Source: Halobacillus sp. Marseille-Q1614
GTDB lineage: Bacteria; Bacillota; Bacilli; Bacillales; Halobacillaceae
Direction: 5' to 3'
Assembly (NCBI RefSeq): GCF_902809865.1
Contig: NZ_CADDWH010000001.1
Location: 1,550,001 to 1,614,000 of the forward strand
DNA length: 64,000 nt
The notes under the pieces are model-generated. The model worked only from the letters and a program-made list of their open reading frames with translations. It had not been told where the DNA came from and searched no databases. Shown here piece by piece: positions 40,317 to 49,605 of this stretch; position 1 is the first letter of the stretch, and every line of letters starts with the position of its first letter. A program made the position numbers and the translations under genes.

Positions 40317-41591
40317 TTATGATTTGATGATAAAATCATCAGCTCCCTGATGTCCTTCTAACAAAACGGCTTGGACACGATCTCCCTTCTTATAGCCTCT
40401 CGTGCCTCCGCGTAATATAATAAACAGATTCGTACGGGCCAGTGAGGTCACGACACCTGACTTGTCAATGCCCGCCGGATGTACGGTTACCTGATTGTCC
40501 TCATATTCTATATACCCTCTCATAAAGCGATGAAATGGGTTCGGCTTCATTATATCATGGCCGAGGACTGCCTCAATCACTTTATGGTAAGGTTTTCCGT
40601 TCCCCAGGATCTTTTGAGTAAAAGGAAAGGCAAATAATTCAAAACCGACATAGCAGGCAGAAGGATTGCCTGAGAGGCCGAATAACAGCTGGCCGTTCAG
40701 CTGGGCAACTGTCGTTACACTTCCTGGGCGCATAGCAATTTTGTTAAACAGCACCTCTGCACCAAGCTTCTCGTAAACAGCTGGCATTAAGTCATAATCC
40801 CCAACGGATACTCCTCCTGTTGTAATTAAAATATCGACTTCTTTTAAAGCAGAAACCACTGAATCATAACAAGTGTCAAAGTCATCAGCCAGCTTTCCAA
40901 GATACACCGGGATCGCACCGCTTCTCTCGATCTGGGAGAGTATCATGTAGGCATTAGAATTTCGGATTTTTCCTGGTTCTAGCTGCTCATGTACCTCTAA
41001 CAGCTCTGTTCCTGTAGCAAACACTCCGACTTTAGGCTGTCTGTAGACTTTTACCTCATGGTAGCCAAACGTAGCCAGCAGCGCTTCAACACCTGGATTA
41101 ATCTTAGTTCCTTTGCTGACAAGAAGCTGCCCTTTTTCAGTTTCTGATCCTTTGGCCATAATGTTTTGGCCCTCTGTCATTTTCCTTTTTATCGTCATAA
41201 ATGCCTGACCGTCCTGCTCATACGTCTGGCAAATTTCAAACATGGCCACGCACGTAGCTCCTTTGGGGATTTCTGCACCTGTCATGATGCGGACCGCCTC
41301 CCCGCTTTCAATCGGTCGGGAAGCCCGCTGGCCCGCTCCTATTTCTTCTATAACACGAAATTCAACCGGATGATCCCGTGATGCCTGATCTGTATCGGAA
41401 GCTATAAAAGCATAACCGTCATATGGGGATTTCGGAAAAGGCGGAATAGCGTGGACAGCGACTAAATCTTCAGCCAGTATACGATCATGACTGTTAGGTA
41501 TAGAGACTGTTTCGATTTGTTTGTCGGCGTTAATCTCCATAATACGGGAGACAGCTTCTGTAACTGGAATCGGATTTCTATGTAAATTCAA
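40317..41591 (-). CDS. moeA: Molybdopterin molybdenumtransferase MoeA
   Basis: The 424-residue enzyme inserts molybdate into adenylylated molybdopterin. Family motifs include PPFPKSPYDGYAF at the start, the middle IMTGAEIPKGA, TTGGVSVGDYDLM and GLSGNPSACYVGF. The start is probably TTG 41591 with AAGGTAGG upstream. First gene of the moeA-moaA pair, which ends in a strong terminator. Length is normal for the family. Confidence 0.93.
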   Translation of the reverse strand: MNLHRNPIPVTEAVSRIMEINADKQIETVSIPNSHDRILAEDLVAVHAIPPFPKSPYDGYAFIASDTDQASRDHPVEFRVIEEIGAGQRASRPIESGEAVRIMTGAEIPKGATCVAMFEICQTYEQDGQAFMTIKRKMTEGQNIMAKGSETEKGQLLVSKGTKINPGVEALLATFGYHEVKVYRQPKVGVFATGTELLEVHEQLEPGKIRNSNAYMILSQIERSGAIPVYLGKLADDFDTCYDSVVSALKEVDILITTGGVSVGDYDLMPAVYEKLGAEVLFNKIAMRPGSVTTVAQLNGQLLFGLSGNPSACYVGFELFAFPFTQKILGNGKPYHKVIEAVLGHDIMKPNPFHRFMRGYIEYEDNQVTVHPAGIDKSGVVTSLARTNLFIILRGGTRGYKKGDRVQAVLLEGHQGADDFIIKS

Positions 41592-41670
41592 TGGATTAAC
41601 CTACCTTCTGCATTTTTTTACCTATTGCATTGACCATAACGAAAAAATAACAAAAATTCAAAAATAAAAA

Positions 41671-41697
41671 CCCCCGGCTTTTTTTTGCCGCGGGGTT
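41671..41697 (-). terminator. Terminator of the YrzI-like gene
   Basis: CCCCCGGC and GCCGCGGGG (41671-41695) pair with one bulge around a T-rich loop; the minus-strand tail is T-rich (TTTTTATTTTTG). It lies just after the stop at 41699. Confidence 0.65.
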
Positions 41698-41698
41698 C

Positions 41699-41836
41699 TT
41701 AGTATAAATAACGATAAGCCGCTTTTCTATTAAGAAGCTGCTCCTTCATGTCATCCTGTGTCTTCCCATTACGTCCTCTATGATTGCTTTTATTAACCTT
41801 AATATCGACCGTAAACATTAAAAAATGAATCGTCAT
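41699..41836 (-). CDS. YrzI-family small protein (45 residues)
   Basis: ATG 41836 has AAGGAAGATATGTG upstream and the frame ends with TAA at 41699. The product starts MTIHFLMFTVDIKVNKS, has a charged middle (QDDMKEQLLN) and ends AAYRYLY, the layout of the YrzI family (annotated as probable sporulation proteins in Bacillus). It is short enough to be missed by gene callers. It lies between moeA and an HD-domain gene, in the same direction. Confidence 0.72.
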   Translation of the reverse strand: MTIHFLMFTVDIKVNKSNHRGRNGKTQDDMKEQLLNRKAAYRYLY

Positions 41837-41929
41837 CACATATCTTCCTTTCTTCCTTTCCTTTAGCTAAAAAAGCCACAAGATTACAATATGCAGCTTA
41901 TCAGGCCGATATGTGTGCGAATCAATCAT

Positions 41930-42448
41930 TTATTTATTGTCGTAATAGTCTGATATTTTTTCGTCAAGCCTGCTTAAAATTTTAATTGCTGTTCTATGTT
42001 GCATCTCCTTGTAATGGTGCAGTCCGCCCGGCTGTTCATCCATTCTATCGGCTTCTTCTACAACGGCCTGCAGCGGTGTTCTTTTCCCTTCAAGCGAAAA
42101 TGGAAGGTAACTGTCCGTATGCAGCAGTACAGCAAGGGACACTTCTTTGGCAACTAAGCGGTCTTCTCCCAGCCTGATCAGCAGTTTGTGGGCCCGCTCT
42201 GCGCCTTTGATCGCATGAATATCATGACGACGGTATTCATCATAATCCCACTTGCCGTCACGATACCATTCATAGTGTCCCATATCATGGAGCAAGGCGG
42301 CCTTCGTTGCCAGCTCCGGGCAGACGGAAGCTTTTACCGCCAAATCAAAAGCGTTATCTGCAACCGATACCGCGTGATTCACTCCTGATCTTGCCAAGTA
42401 TTTCTGGGTAATTCTATGTTTAAAAATCTCTACTAACGTTACGCGCAT
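41930..42448 (-). CDS. HD-domain phosphohydrolase-like protein
   Basis: The 172-residue protein has the metal-binding motif HDMGH (residues about 54-58) with a preceding histidine (NHAVSV) and a later histidine/aspartate pair (HTDSYLP, EEADRMD), typical of HD-superfamily phosphohydrolases. The substrate is unknown; nucleotides or inositol-like phosphates are usual. ATG 42448 has GAAAGAGGTGG upstream; the 14 extra open codons lack one. It is divergent from the SDR gene at 42583. No clear terminator follows. Confidence 0.82.
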   Translation of the reverse strand: MRVTLVEIFKHRITQKYLARSGVNHAVSVADNAFDLAVKASVCPELATKAALLHDMGHYEWYRDGKWDYDEYRRHDIHAIKGAERAHKLLIRLGEDRLVAKEVSLAVLLHTDSYLPFSLEGKRTPLQAVVEEADRMDEQPGGLHHYKEMQHRTAIKILSRLDEKISDYYDNK

Positions 42449-42582
42449 CCTACCACCTCTTTCAAAAAAATATATCATTACAAATGACAAGGCTCAAGTT
42501 TACTGTTGTTCTGCCGCTTTATAGGTTTGACAGACCGCAGGAAAAGGAACGCTTTTAAAGAAAAGAAATAGGAGGAATTCTA

Positions 42583-43329
42583 ATGGATTTTAGGAACGAT
42601 ACGGTACTTATTACAGGAGCAAGCAGAGGAATCGGCCGCCACTTAGCTAAGACGTATGCTAGTCAAGGCGCCGAAGTTATTCTCACAGATGTCGACGCCG
42701 AACATGGCAGACAGCTGCTGGGTGAACTTCATAATGAAGGGGCTGAAGCCTTCTTTTATGAATGTGATGTCAGCAGCCATGAAGCTATCGTCCAGTTATT
42801 TTCCCAAATAAAAGATACCCACCAGGTGACAATTTTAATCAACAATGCCGGCATCAGTAAATTTACGCCGCTTGATGAACTGACTGTTGAAGCCTGGGAT
42901 GAAGTGATCAATACGAACTTGCGAAGTGTTTTTCTATTCTCTAAAGCTATTGCTGAAATTTGGAGAGAAAACAAGACTCCAGGAAGAATCGTAAATATTG
43001 CATCAACACGGGCTTTTATGTCTGAACCAGATTCAGAGGCTTATGCGGCAAGCAAAGGCGGCATCATCAGTCTAACTCATGCGCTTGCAGCCTCCCTTTC
43101 CCAGTATGACGTGCGGGTGAATGCTATCAGCCCAGGCTGGATTGCAGCAAAAAATTATGAAAGCCTCCGCCCTAAGGACCATGAGCAGCACCTATCTAAC
43201 AGAGTCGGTTTTCCAGAAGATGTTGCGAAAGCCTGTTTTTATTTAACAGATAAAGAGAACGGCTTTGTGACGGGTGAAAATATAACTGTAGATGGAGGAA
43301 TGACCCGTAAGATGATTTATCATCACTAA
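42583..43329 (+). CDS. Short-chain dehydrogenase/reductase
   Basis: The 248-residue classical SDR has TGASRGIG (residues 11-18) for NAD(P) binding, NNAG near 88-91, and YAASK as the catalytic YxxxK, with a serine in IVNIAST. The aspartate in TDVDAEH suggests preference for NAD. The substrate cannot be read; glucose-1-dehydrogenase-like and 3-oxoacyl-ACP-like enzymes share this layout. AGGAGGAATTCT precedes ATG 42583. Transcribed alone. Confidence 0.87.
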   Translation: MDFRNDTVLITGASRGIGRHLAKTYASQGAEVILTDVDAEHGRQLLGELHNEGAEAFFYECDVSSHEAIVQLFSQIKDTHQVTILINNAGISKFTPLDELTVEAWDEVINTNLRSVFLFSKAIAEIWRENKTPGRIVNIASTRAFMSEPDSEAYAASKGGIISLTHALAASLSQYDVRVNAISPGWIAAKNYESLRPKDHEQHLSNRVGFPEDVAKACFYLTDKENGFVTGENITVDGGMTRKMIYHH

Positions 43330-43403
43330 GGACAGGTATGGTTTAGTTTTTTTTTAATAAGGGTAGTGGTTTATTAATACAAAGAAAAACGGGGGTGAAA
43401 AGG

Positions 43404-43736
43404 ATGACACAGCTATCTTCTTTTCATATCACTTTTAAACAGCCATTATCTACAACTCAAATCTTAAAAATTAATAAACAGTCTTCGAAATCAGACCACC
43501 AAATCTACCTGCATCAAAATCACTTAATTGCAGATGCCAGTCATCTGACAAAGCTATTATCCTTCTTCCTTTTTGTGAATACGGAAGAACCTATACTTAT
43601 GATCATTGATGGAAAGAACGTTGAGGAAATGCTTCAGTCGATACAAGACGACTGCGGCGACTGCATTGTAGAGGTTAGTGAACGTTCTTCCTACAATGAG
43701 GGACAGATCAGCCGCAACACTTCCATTTCTGTGTAG
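43404..43736 (+). CDS. HPr-like domain protein without the active-site histidine
   Basis: The 110-residue protein follows the HPr fold in order (ITFKQPLSTTQILKINKQSS, then a two-strand hairpin, then ASHLTKLLSFFLFVNTEEPILMIIDGKNVEEMLQSIQ). Where HPr has GIHARPA this one reads PLSTTQI, so the phosphorylated histidine is missing, and no serine phosphorylation segment is conserved. It may be a regulatory or structural relative such as a Crh-like protein. ATG 43404 has GGGGGTGAAAAGG; a GTG at 43395 is alternative. Very basic start and acidic middle. Confidence 0.62.
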   Translation: MTQLSSFHITFKQPLSTTQILKINKQSSKSDHQIYLHQNHLIADASHLTKLLSFFLFVNTEEPILMIIDGKNVEEMLQSIQDDCGDCIVEVSERSSYNEGQISRNTSISV

Positions 43737-43756
43737 AAAATTCTATAGCTATTAGT

Positions 43757-43790
43757 AGAAAGCCCAGCCTAACAGTTGCGGCTTTCTTTG
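43757..43790 (+). terminator. Terminator of the HPr-like gene
   Basis: AGAAAGCC (43757-43764) pairs with GGCTTTCT (43780-43787), followed by TTTGTTT. Confidence 0.7.
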
Positions 43791-43847
43791 TTTATGTTCA
43801 CAATTTTCAGTATAATAATTAGTATTAGATATTAGGAGGGTGTTAGA

Positions 43848-44408
43848 TTGTTTGATTTAGCAATTATTGGAGCCGGCCCTGCCGGCGCAAGCGCTGCACT
43901 GTTTGCAGCGAAAGCAGGCAAAAATGTTGTGTTCTTTGACCATGACAAAAGTATCACCTCAAAAGCCTGGGTGGAAAACCACTACGGAGTTGAAGGCATT
44001 AAAGGACCTGATTTATTAAACACCGGACAGAAACAGGCAGTTGAACACGGGGCACAGCTTGTAAAAACAGAGGTTTCCTCTATGGAACAGACTGACAGCG
44101 GCTATTCCATAAAGACGAATGAAGGAAAATTTGAGGCTCAGCATATTTTATTTGCAACTGGGATGTCTACGAAACTTGCTGAAGCTTTTGAATTAAACGT
44201 GGTTGACGGCACCGAGCCTCGGGTTGCTAAAATTATTCAAACCAATGAAGAGGGCCGGACAGAAAAACCTGGTGTATGGGCGGCCGGAACTGTTGCCGGT
44301 GTAAGTGTTCATACCATTATTACAGCTGGAGATGGTGCAAGAGTAGCTGTTAATATCATTAGTGAATTAAATGGCAAGCGGTATGTAGACCACGATATCC
44401 TAAAATAA
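43848..44408 (+). CDS. Short thioredoxin-reductase-like FAD oxidoreductase
   Basis: The 186-residue flavoprotein begins FDLAIIGAGPAGASAALFAAKAGK, the FAD Rossmann motif, and ends with the second FAD segment GVWAAGTVAGVSVHTIITAGDGARVAVNII. It lacks the NADPH domain and the CxxC disulfide of thioredoxin reductases, so it is about half-length (310 is usual). It may be an FAD-dependent partner whose NAD(P)H domain is on another protein. The start is TTG 43848 with TAGGAGGGTGTTAGA. No frameshift or missing part is visible in the neighbourhood. The function is unknown. Confidence 0.78.
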   Translation: MFDLAIIGAGPAGASAALFAAKAGKNVVFFDHDKSITSKAWVENHYGVEGIKGPDLLNTGQKQAVEHGAQLVKTEVSSMEQTDSGYSIKTNEGKFEAQHILFATGMSTKLAEAFELNVVDGTEPRVAKIIQTNEEGRTEKPGVWAAGTVAGVSVHTIITAGDGARVAVNIISELNGKRYVDHDILK

Positions 44409-44552
44409 AGCTAAAGAACACGTGCTTCAGGTTTTTTCACAGATTGCAGAGAACCCCTTGCTTTAGAGAATACCCTTCTCTTTCCAGTGGAATATGATAA
44501 ATGAGCACAGCTACGCTCAACTTTTCTATTTCATACGTAAATCAACACTAAT

Positions 44553-44580
44553 AAAGCTGTCGAGATATTTTCTCGACAGC
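44553..44580 (-). terminator. Terminator of corA
   Basis: GCTGTCGAGA (44556-44565) and TCTCGACAGC (44571-44580) form a perfect 10-bp stem; only a short T tail follows on the minus strand. Confidence 0.75.
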
Positions 44581-44590
44581 CTTCAAATGT

Positions 44591-45541
44591 TCAATCGAAC
44601 CATCCTTTAGACTTAAACCACAGGTACATGCTGACCACCATCCCAATCATAATAAACCAGACAAGAAAATATCCATATTGTGTTTCAAGCTCCGGCATAT
44701 TAACAAAGTTCATGCCATAAACTCCAACAATAAATGTCAGCGGCATAAAAATTACGGAAATAACGGTAAGAATCTGCATCGTCCGGTTGGTCTGATGTGA
44801 GTTTAAGGATAAGTAGCTGTCTCTGATGTCCTGAGTCATCTCCCTATTGGATGCTACCATTTCAGCAACCTTAAGGAGATGGTCATAAATATCAGCAAAG
44901 TACTCCCTCCGCTCTCTCACACCATCGAGATGATGTGTATTCAATATCCGGTACAGCAGATCTCTCATCGGATGCACAGTCTGCCTGATCCTCAGCAGTT
45001 CGCCGCGCCTGTCAAACAGCTCATCCAATAGCTGTTCCATCGACAAGTCTCTCGTATTGTCTTCAATTTGATTGATATGGTCTTCGATTTCATAAACAAT
45101 TGGAAAATATCGATCGACGACTTGATCGAGCAGCTCATAGAGCACGAAAAACTCATCCAATTCCTCTATGTTCTTCGCGTTTTTAATAGCTGCTTCAACC
45201 GCATCAATTTCTTTAGAAGGCTCTTTATGATACGTAACCACATATCCATCTCCAAGAAATAAATTCTTTTCTCTTTTTTTCAAAGTGTCTGGATCGATCG
45301 AATGAAAGACAAAGAAGGTGTGGTCATCATAATAATCGAGCTTCGGCCGCTGCAGTTCATGTAAACAATCTTCTATGGCCAGCGGATGAAACTGAAAAAA
45401 AGTATCTAAGTATTGGGCTTCTTCCTCTGAAGGAGACCCAAAGTCCACCCAGTACCAGTCAAAGGACCGGCCGGCTAACTCTTCTACCCTGTCGAACTTC
45501 TCTATACCGTATTTTTTAGAAGAGCCATAAATTCTAAGCAT
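44591..45541 (-). CDS. corA: Magnesium/cobalt transporter CorA
   Basis: The 316-residue protein has a long cytoplasmic N-terminal domain and two C-terminal membrane helices; the signature GMN (YGMNFVNMPE) lies at the end of the first. It forms a pentameric Mg2+ channel. B. subtilis YfjQ is a close functional match. AGGGTGATGCAGG precedes ATG 45541. No magnesium (M-box) riboswitch is seen in the 130-base upstream gap. Divergent from the GNAT gene. Confidence 0.92.
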   Translation of the reverse strand: MLRIYGSSKKYGIEKFDRVEELAGRSFDWYWVDFGSPSEEEAQYLDTFFQFHPLAIEDCLHELQRPKLDYYDDHTFFVFHSIDPDTLKKREKNLFLGDGYVVTYHKEPSKEIDAVEAAIKNAKNIEELDEFFVLYELLDQVVDRYFPIVYEIEDHINQIEDNTRDLSMEQLLDELFDRRGELLRIRQTVHPMRDLLYRILNTHHLDGVRERREYFADIYDHLLKVAEMVASNREMTQDIRDSYLSLNSHQTNRTMQILTVISVIFMPLTFIVGVYGMNFVNMPELETQYGYFLVWFIMIGMVVSMYLWFKSKGWFD

Positions 45542-45671
45542 CCTGCATCACCCTAACCTTCATCACTTTCTCTCTTTCAAATACCCTGTAATATTCTTCT
45601 AAAACGTATGAAAGATATAAACCTGTGATAGTATGAAAAAGTAGCAGGAAAAAATAGCGAGGTGACTTCCA

Positions 45672-46277
45672 ATGAGCGCACTTGAAACACGGCTGACAGG
45701 TGACCATGTCGTCTTAAGAAGTATTAAGGACGACGATATTCCCCGGCTTTGGGAACTGATATATAAACCGAAAGATCCTGAATGGAAGAAGTGGGATGCT
45801 CCTTATTATCCACTAGAACCTCATACGGTTGATACGTACCGCAGTCATGAGAGCGCAAGAAAAGAAAGGTTGAAGGAAACAGAGCCGGACTCCCGGTTAC
45901 TTATCGAAGTAGACGGTGAAATTATCGGTACCGTCTCCTACTACTGGGAGCATAAGGCCTCCCTCTGGCTTGAAGTAGGAATCGGTATTTATTCTAAAGA
46001 GTACTGGGGTGGAGGCTATGGGTCTGAAGCGCTTGAGCTGTGGATTGATCATCTGTTTCATGAACTTCCTTTAGCCCGAGTAGGCTTAACCACATGGTCT
46101 AAGAATGAACGAATGATGAAAGTCGGAAAAAAACTGGGGATGAAGCTAGAGGGCAGAATGAGAAAATGCCGGATTTACGAAGGGAAATATTATGATTCCA
46201 TCCGAATGGGAATTCTTAGAGAAGAATGGCAGTTGAAAAGAAATAGAACACCAGTAAAAAAGGGATCTTACCATTAA
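45672..46277 (+). CDS. GNAT-family N-acetyltransferase (RimJ/RimL type)
   Basis: The 201-residue protein has the RimL-like opening (LTGDHVVLRSIKDDDIPRLW), the acetyl-CoA loop EYWGGGYGSEALELW (the Q/RxxGxG/A equivalent), and the late NERMMKVGKKLGMKLEGRMRK helix with the GNAT RKCRIYEGKYYDSIRMGIL ending. The substrate is a protein N-terminus, an amine or an antibiotic, not readable here. GCGAGGTGAC precedes ATG 45672. A terminator overlaps the stop codon. Confidence 0.88.
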   Translation: MSALETRLTGDHVVLRSIKDDDIPRLWELIYKPKDPEWKKWDAPYYPLEPHTVDTYRSHESARKERLKETEPDSRLLIEVDGEIIGTVSYYWEHKASLWLEVGIGIYSKEYWGGGYGSEALELWIDHLFHELPLARVGLTTWSKNERMMKVGKKLGMKLEGRMRKCRIYEGKYYDSIRMGILREEWQLKRNRTPVKKGSYH

Positions 46278-46297
46278 CTCGGCAAGATCCCTTTTTT
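46256..46297. terminator. Terminator overlapping the GNAT stop codon
   Basis: AAAAAAGGGATCTT (46256-46269) pairs with AAGATCCCTTTTTT (46284-46297). A and T flanks allow use by the GNAT gene and by the convergent ppaC. Confidence 0.9.
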
Positions 46298-46330
46298 CGA
46301 TACAGTTCAATATTTAAAAATAAACACTTT

Positions 46331-47260
46331 TTATTTGGATAACTGCTCGGTAAGTGGAGGTACGATTTGTTTCTTACGGGAAACAACACCTTTAAGCACC
46401 GCTTGATTGTCTTCAACTTTTACATTAAAGGCTTCAGATACAGCATCCGCTTTCGTTCCTGCAGTAAGCGCTGTGGAGTCATTAGTCAGGATATCTGTGA
46501 TGACGAAAACAAACAAATCAAGACTTCGCTCTGACACTGTATTGTCGATCGCTTGAAGAATCTCTGCTTTACGCTCAAGAACTTCATCCGTATCGACGGT
46601 ATTAACCTGAGCAATCACCACTTTGGAATCTCCCATTGAGAATTCTTTTGCATCTAAAGTGAGAAGCTCATCAGCAGTCAGGCCGCTGATATCTGCACCG
46701 GCTTTTAACATTTCAAGGCCGTAAGATTCCGCGTCGACGCCAGCAATCTCTGCAAGCTCATTTGCTGCTTGTACATCTTCATCCGTGCAGGTTGGTGATT
46801 TAAATAATAGAGAATCTGAAATTATGGAAGAAAGCATAAGGCCAGCCAGAGGTTTCGTAATTTCCTGATTCTTTTCTTTGAACATCTTCGTTAAAATAGT
46901 TGCCGTACATCCAACCGGTTCCGCACGGTAATAAAGCGGGCCGCTTGTTTCAAAATTCGCAATACGGTGATGGTCAATAACCTCTGTTACTTGTACATCC
47001 TCAATATCGTTCGCACTCTGCTGACGCTCGTTATGGTCAACAAGGATGACCTGGTCTGCTTCAGCGGCAACCTTTTCTACGAACCTTGGCGCCTCTACGT
47101 TAAAGTAATCCAGCGCGTACTGAGTTTCGCTGCCTACTTCGCCAAGACGAACAGCTTCCGCTTCTTCTCCAAGCTTAATCTTAAGCTCAGCATAGACAAT
47201 AGCTGAACAAATCGTATCCGTATCAGGATTCTTATGCCCGAATACTAACTTTTTCGCCAT
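46331..47260 (-). CDS. ppaC: Manganese-dependent inorganic pyrophosphatase (family II)
   Basis: The 309-residue cytoplasmic DHH-family enzyme hydrolyses pyrophosphate to phosphate and so drives biosynthesis. Metal-binding motifs are GHKNPDTDT near residue 9, [13 protein letters not shown] and the C-terminal SRKKQ ([11 protein letters not shown]) that binds the substrate. Length is that of B. subtilis PpaC. GAAGGAGAGA precedes ATG 47260. Divergent from the alcohol dehydrogenase gene. Confidence 0.95.
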   Translation of the reverse strand: MAKKLVFGHKNPDTDTICSAIVYAELKIKLGEEAEAVRLGEVGSETQYALDYFNVEAPRFVEKVAAEADQVILVDHNERQQSANDIEDVQVTEVIDHHRIANFETSGPLYYRAEPVGCTATILTKMFKEKNQEITKPLAGLMLSSIISDSLLFKSPTCTDEDVQAANELAEIAGVDAESYGLEMLKAGADISGLTADELLTLDAKEFSMGDSKVVIAQVNTVDTDEVLERKAEILQAIDNTVSERSLDLFVFVITDILTNDSTALTAGTKADAVSEAFNVKVEDNQAVLKGVVSRKKQIVPPLTEQLSK

Positions 47261-47425
47261 GTTATTCTCTCCTTCTTTACTAGTATGTAATGGACTTCAG
47301 TACCGATTATAAGGGATATAACACTATACGTCTATCACTGGCTGCAAGGGACCGGACGATTTGTTAGTTTAACATAGCAAAATATTGGAAATAGTCTTGT
47401 AATCGAGACTAAAGGATGGGATATC

Positions 47426-48562
47426 ATGAAAGCTGTAACATATCAGGGAAAAGAAAGAATGGTCGTTAAAGATGTAGAAGCACCGTCGATTCAAAAGAAT
47501 GATGATATGATTGTCCGCATTACAGCGAGCGGGATCTGCGGGTCTGATCTTCACTTATACAAAGGCGGCCTTGAGCCGCAGCAGGAAGATTATATTGTCG
47601 GACACGAACCGATGGGGATTGTAGAAGAAGTCGGTCCTGAGGTCAAAAGCCTTAAAAAAGGCGATCGAGTCGTGATTCCGTTTAATATCGGCTGTGGGGA
47701 TTGCTTTTTTTGCAGCAACCAGATGGAAAGCCAGTGCGACAACTCCAATCCCCACAGTGATGCTGGAGGCTTATTTGGATTTACAGAACCCTTCGGAGGC
47801 TACCCAGGAGGACAAGCGGAATACTTAAGGGTTCCTTATGCCGACTTCACTTCTTTTAAAGTCCCCGACTCAAGCGAGTTAAAAGATGAAAGTGTCCTCT
47901 TTTTATCCGATGTCGTTCCTACCGCTTACTGGAGTGTAGAGCACAGCGGTATGAAAGAGGGAGATACGGTTATTGTCCTTGGCAGCGGTCCGATCGGCCT
48001 TATGACGCAGAAGTTCGCCTGGATGAAAGGCGCTAAAAGGGTCATCGCTTGCGACCAGGTAGAGCACCGTTTAAAACACGGGAAGAAAACAAACAATGTA
48101 GAAACATTTAATTTTAACAACAACAGTGAGATCGGCTCCGTGCTTTTTGATGAAACGAACGGCGGCGCTGATGTTGTGATCGACTGTGTCGGAATGGACG
48201 GCACCGTGTCCCCTGGAGAAGAGTTCGGATCTGAACACGACAACCAATTCGGCACGATCAGCCCGATCATCACAGCTTCCCAGTCTGTCCGTAAATTCGG
48301 GACAGTACAATTGACCGGTGTATACGGCACAGAAGCAAATGCATTCCCGCTCGGTGATTTCTTCAGCCGGAATGTTTCCTTGAAAATGGGTCAGGCTCCT
48401 GTTATTCATTTAATGCCGAAGCTGTACGATATGATAGAAAATCAGGAATTCGATCCGACCGATATTATTACTCATTCCATTAACCTGGAAGATGCCGCAC
48501 GAGGCTATGATATTTTTGATAAAAAAGAAGACGGCAATATTAAAGTTGTGTTAAAGCCATAA
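47426..48562 (+). CDS. Zinc-dependent alcohol dehydrogenase (AdhB/formaldehyde dehydrogenase-like)
   Basis: The 378-residue medium-chain dehydrogenase has the catalytic zinc motif GHEPMGIVEEVG and Cys in GICGSD, a structural zinc lobe (CGDCFFCSNQMESQC), and the NAD-binding GSGPIGLM. The close match is to glutathione-independent formaldehyde dehydrogenase-like proteins (B. subtilis AdhB), which act on S-containing or simple alcohols. AAAGGATGGGAT precedes ATG 47426. It ends at the hairpin shared with rsgA. Confidence 0.88.
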   Translation: MKAVTYQGKERMVVKDVEAPSIQKNDDMIVRITASGICGSDLHLYKGGLEPQQEDYIVGHEPMGIVEEVGPEVKSLKKGDRVVIPFNIGCGDCFFCSNQMESQCDNSNPHSDAGGLFGFTEPFGGYPGGQAEYLRVPYADFTSFKVPDSSELKDESVLFLSDVVPTAYWSVEHSGMKEGDTVIVLGSGPIGLMTQKFAWMKGAKRVIACDQVEHRLKHGKKTNNVETFNFNNNSEIGSVLFDETNGGADVVIDCVGMDGTVSPGEEFGSEHDNQFGTISPIITASQSVRKFGTVQLTGVYGTEANAFPLGDFFSRNVSLKMGQAPVIHLMPKLYDMIENQEFDPTDIITHSINLEDAARGYDIFDKKEDGNIKVVLKP

Positions 48563-48568
48563 ATGAAT

Positions 48569-48604
48569 AAAAACCTGTGATCGAAAATCGATCACAGGTT
48601 TTTC
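48569..48604. terminator. Bidirectional terminator between adh and rsgA-like genes
   Basis: AAAAACCTGTGATCGA (48569-48584) pairs with 48588-48603 in a 16-bp stem around a 3-base loop, with A and T runs on the flanks. Confidence 0.92.
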
Positions 48605-48606
48605 AT

Positions 48607-49605
48607 TTAATAGAGCTTAGTATTTGGACTGTGCAGCAGCCGGTTGGTCCGGTGTGTGCCATATTTGTCTTTTAAATCAAGCCTTTCTAATTCCCTCAGC
48701 AATTTCTTATAGTTTCTCAAACGCTCGCTGGGAATCATTCCTTCATTTATCGCTTTTTGAACGGCACATCCAGGTTCCTGCTCATGCCGGCAGTCGCGGA
48801 ATTTACAGGATGCGGCTTTTTCTTCAATATCTGAGAAAGCACCTTCCAAACTTGAAGCATCTCCCCACAGCTGCAATTCCCTTATCCCTGGCGTATCGAT
48901 GACGATTGTTCCGTTAGGCAGTTTGAACATTTCCCTATGCGTCGTCGTATGACGTCCTTTTCCGTCCTGTTCCCTGACTTGCTTCGTTTCCTGAAGGTCT
49001 CTGCCTAGCAGACGGTTTATAAGGGTGGACTTCCCAACTCCTGAAGAGCCAACGAATGCTATCGTTTCATTCTCATCCAGACGCTCGATAATGGCATCCA
49101 TTCCTTCTCCGGAAATACTGCTTACTGTATAAACAGGAACGGCAGGAATATGATTCTCCACCCTCCACACAAGTTCCGCTGGATCATCACATAAATCCTT
49201 TTTCGTACAAATAATAACCGGGCTGGCTCCACTGTCGTACACCTGTGTTACATAACGTTCTAACCGCGGGATATTAAGCTCATCTGTAAGTGAAGTTATG
49301 ATAAATACGGTATGAATATTAGCCGCAATCACTTGTTCCTGGTGACGAGTTCCTGCTTCTTTTCGCGATAATACCGTCTTTCGTTCCAGCACCTGATGTA
49401 TGATCGCTTTCACTTCATCATAAGGCTCATAGACGACCCAGTCTCCAGTAGCCGGCCATAACGTCGAGCTGTAGCGGAGCTTTCCGGCAGCCTGTGCCTG
49501 ATAAACTTTGTCCTCGCCCCAGATTAAAAATTGGTCTGATGCTGAACGCGCAACACGTCCCACCCGTTTTTCTTCATTAATAATTAACTGTTCACTGTTT
49601 TTCAC
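48607..49605 (-). CDS. rsgA: RsgA-type circularly permuted GTPase
   Basis: The 332-residue protein has an N-terminal OB fold, then a permuted GTPase in which TKKD (G4) precedes GSSGVGKST (G1) and DTPG (G3), and a C-terminal zinc finger CKFRDCRHEQEPGC. RsgA matures the 30S subunit. The B. subtilis yloQ copy lies in another locus, so this may be a second, paralogous RsgA. The start is GTG 49605 with AGGAGGAATTCA; the frame is open to a TTG at 49620 within that ribosome site. Convergent with adh. Confidence 0.9.
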   Translation of the reverse strand: MKNSEQLIINEEKRVGRVARSASDQFLIWGEDKVYQAQAAGKLRYSSTLWPATGDWVVYEPYDEVKAIIHQVLERKTVLSRKEAGTRHQEQVIAANIHTVFIITSLTDELNIPRLERYVTQVYDSGASPVIICTKKDLCDDPAELVWRVENHIPAVPVYTVSSISGEGMDAIIERLDENETIAFVGSSGVGKSTLINRLLGRDLQETKQVREQDGKGRHTTTHREMFKLPNGTIVIDTPGIRELQLWGDASSLEGAFSDIEEKAASCKFRDCRHEQEPGCAVQKAINEGMIPSERLRNYKKLLRELERLDLKDKYGTHRTNRLLHSPNTKLY

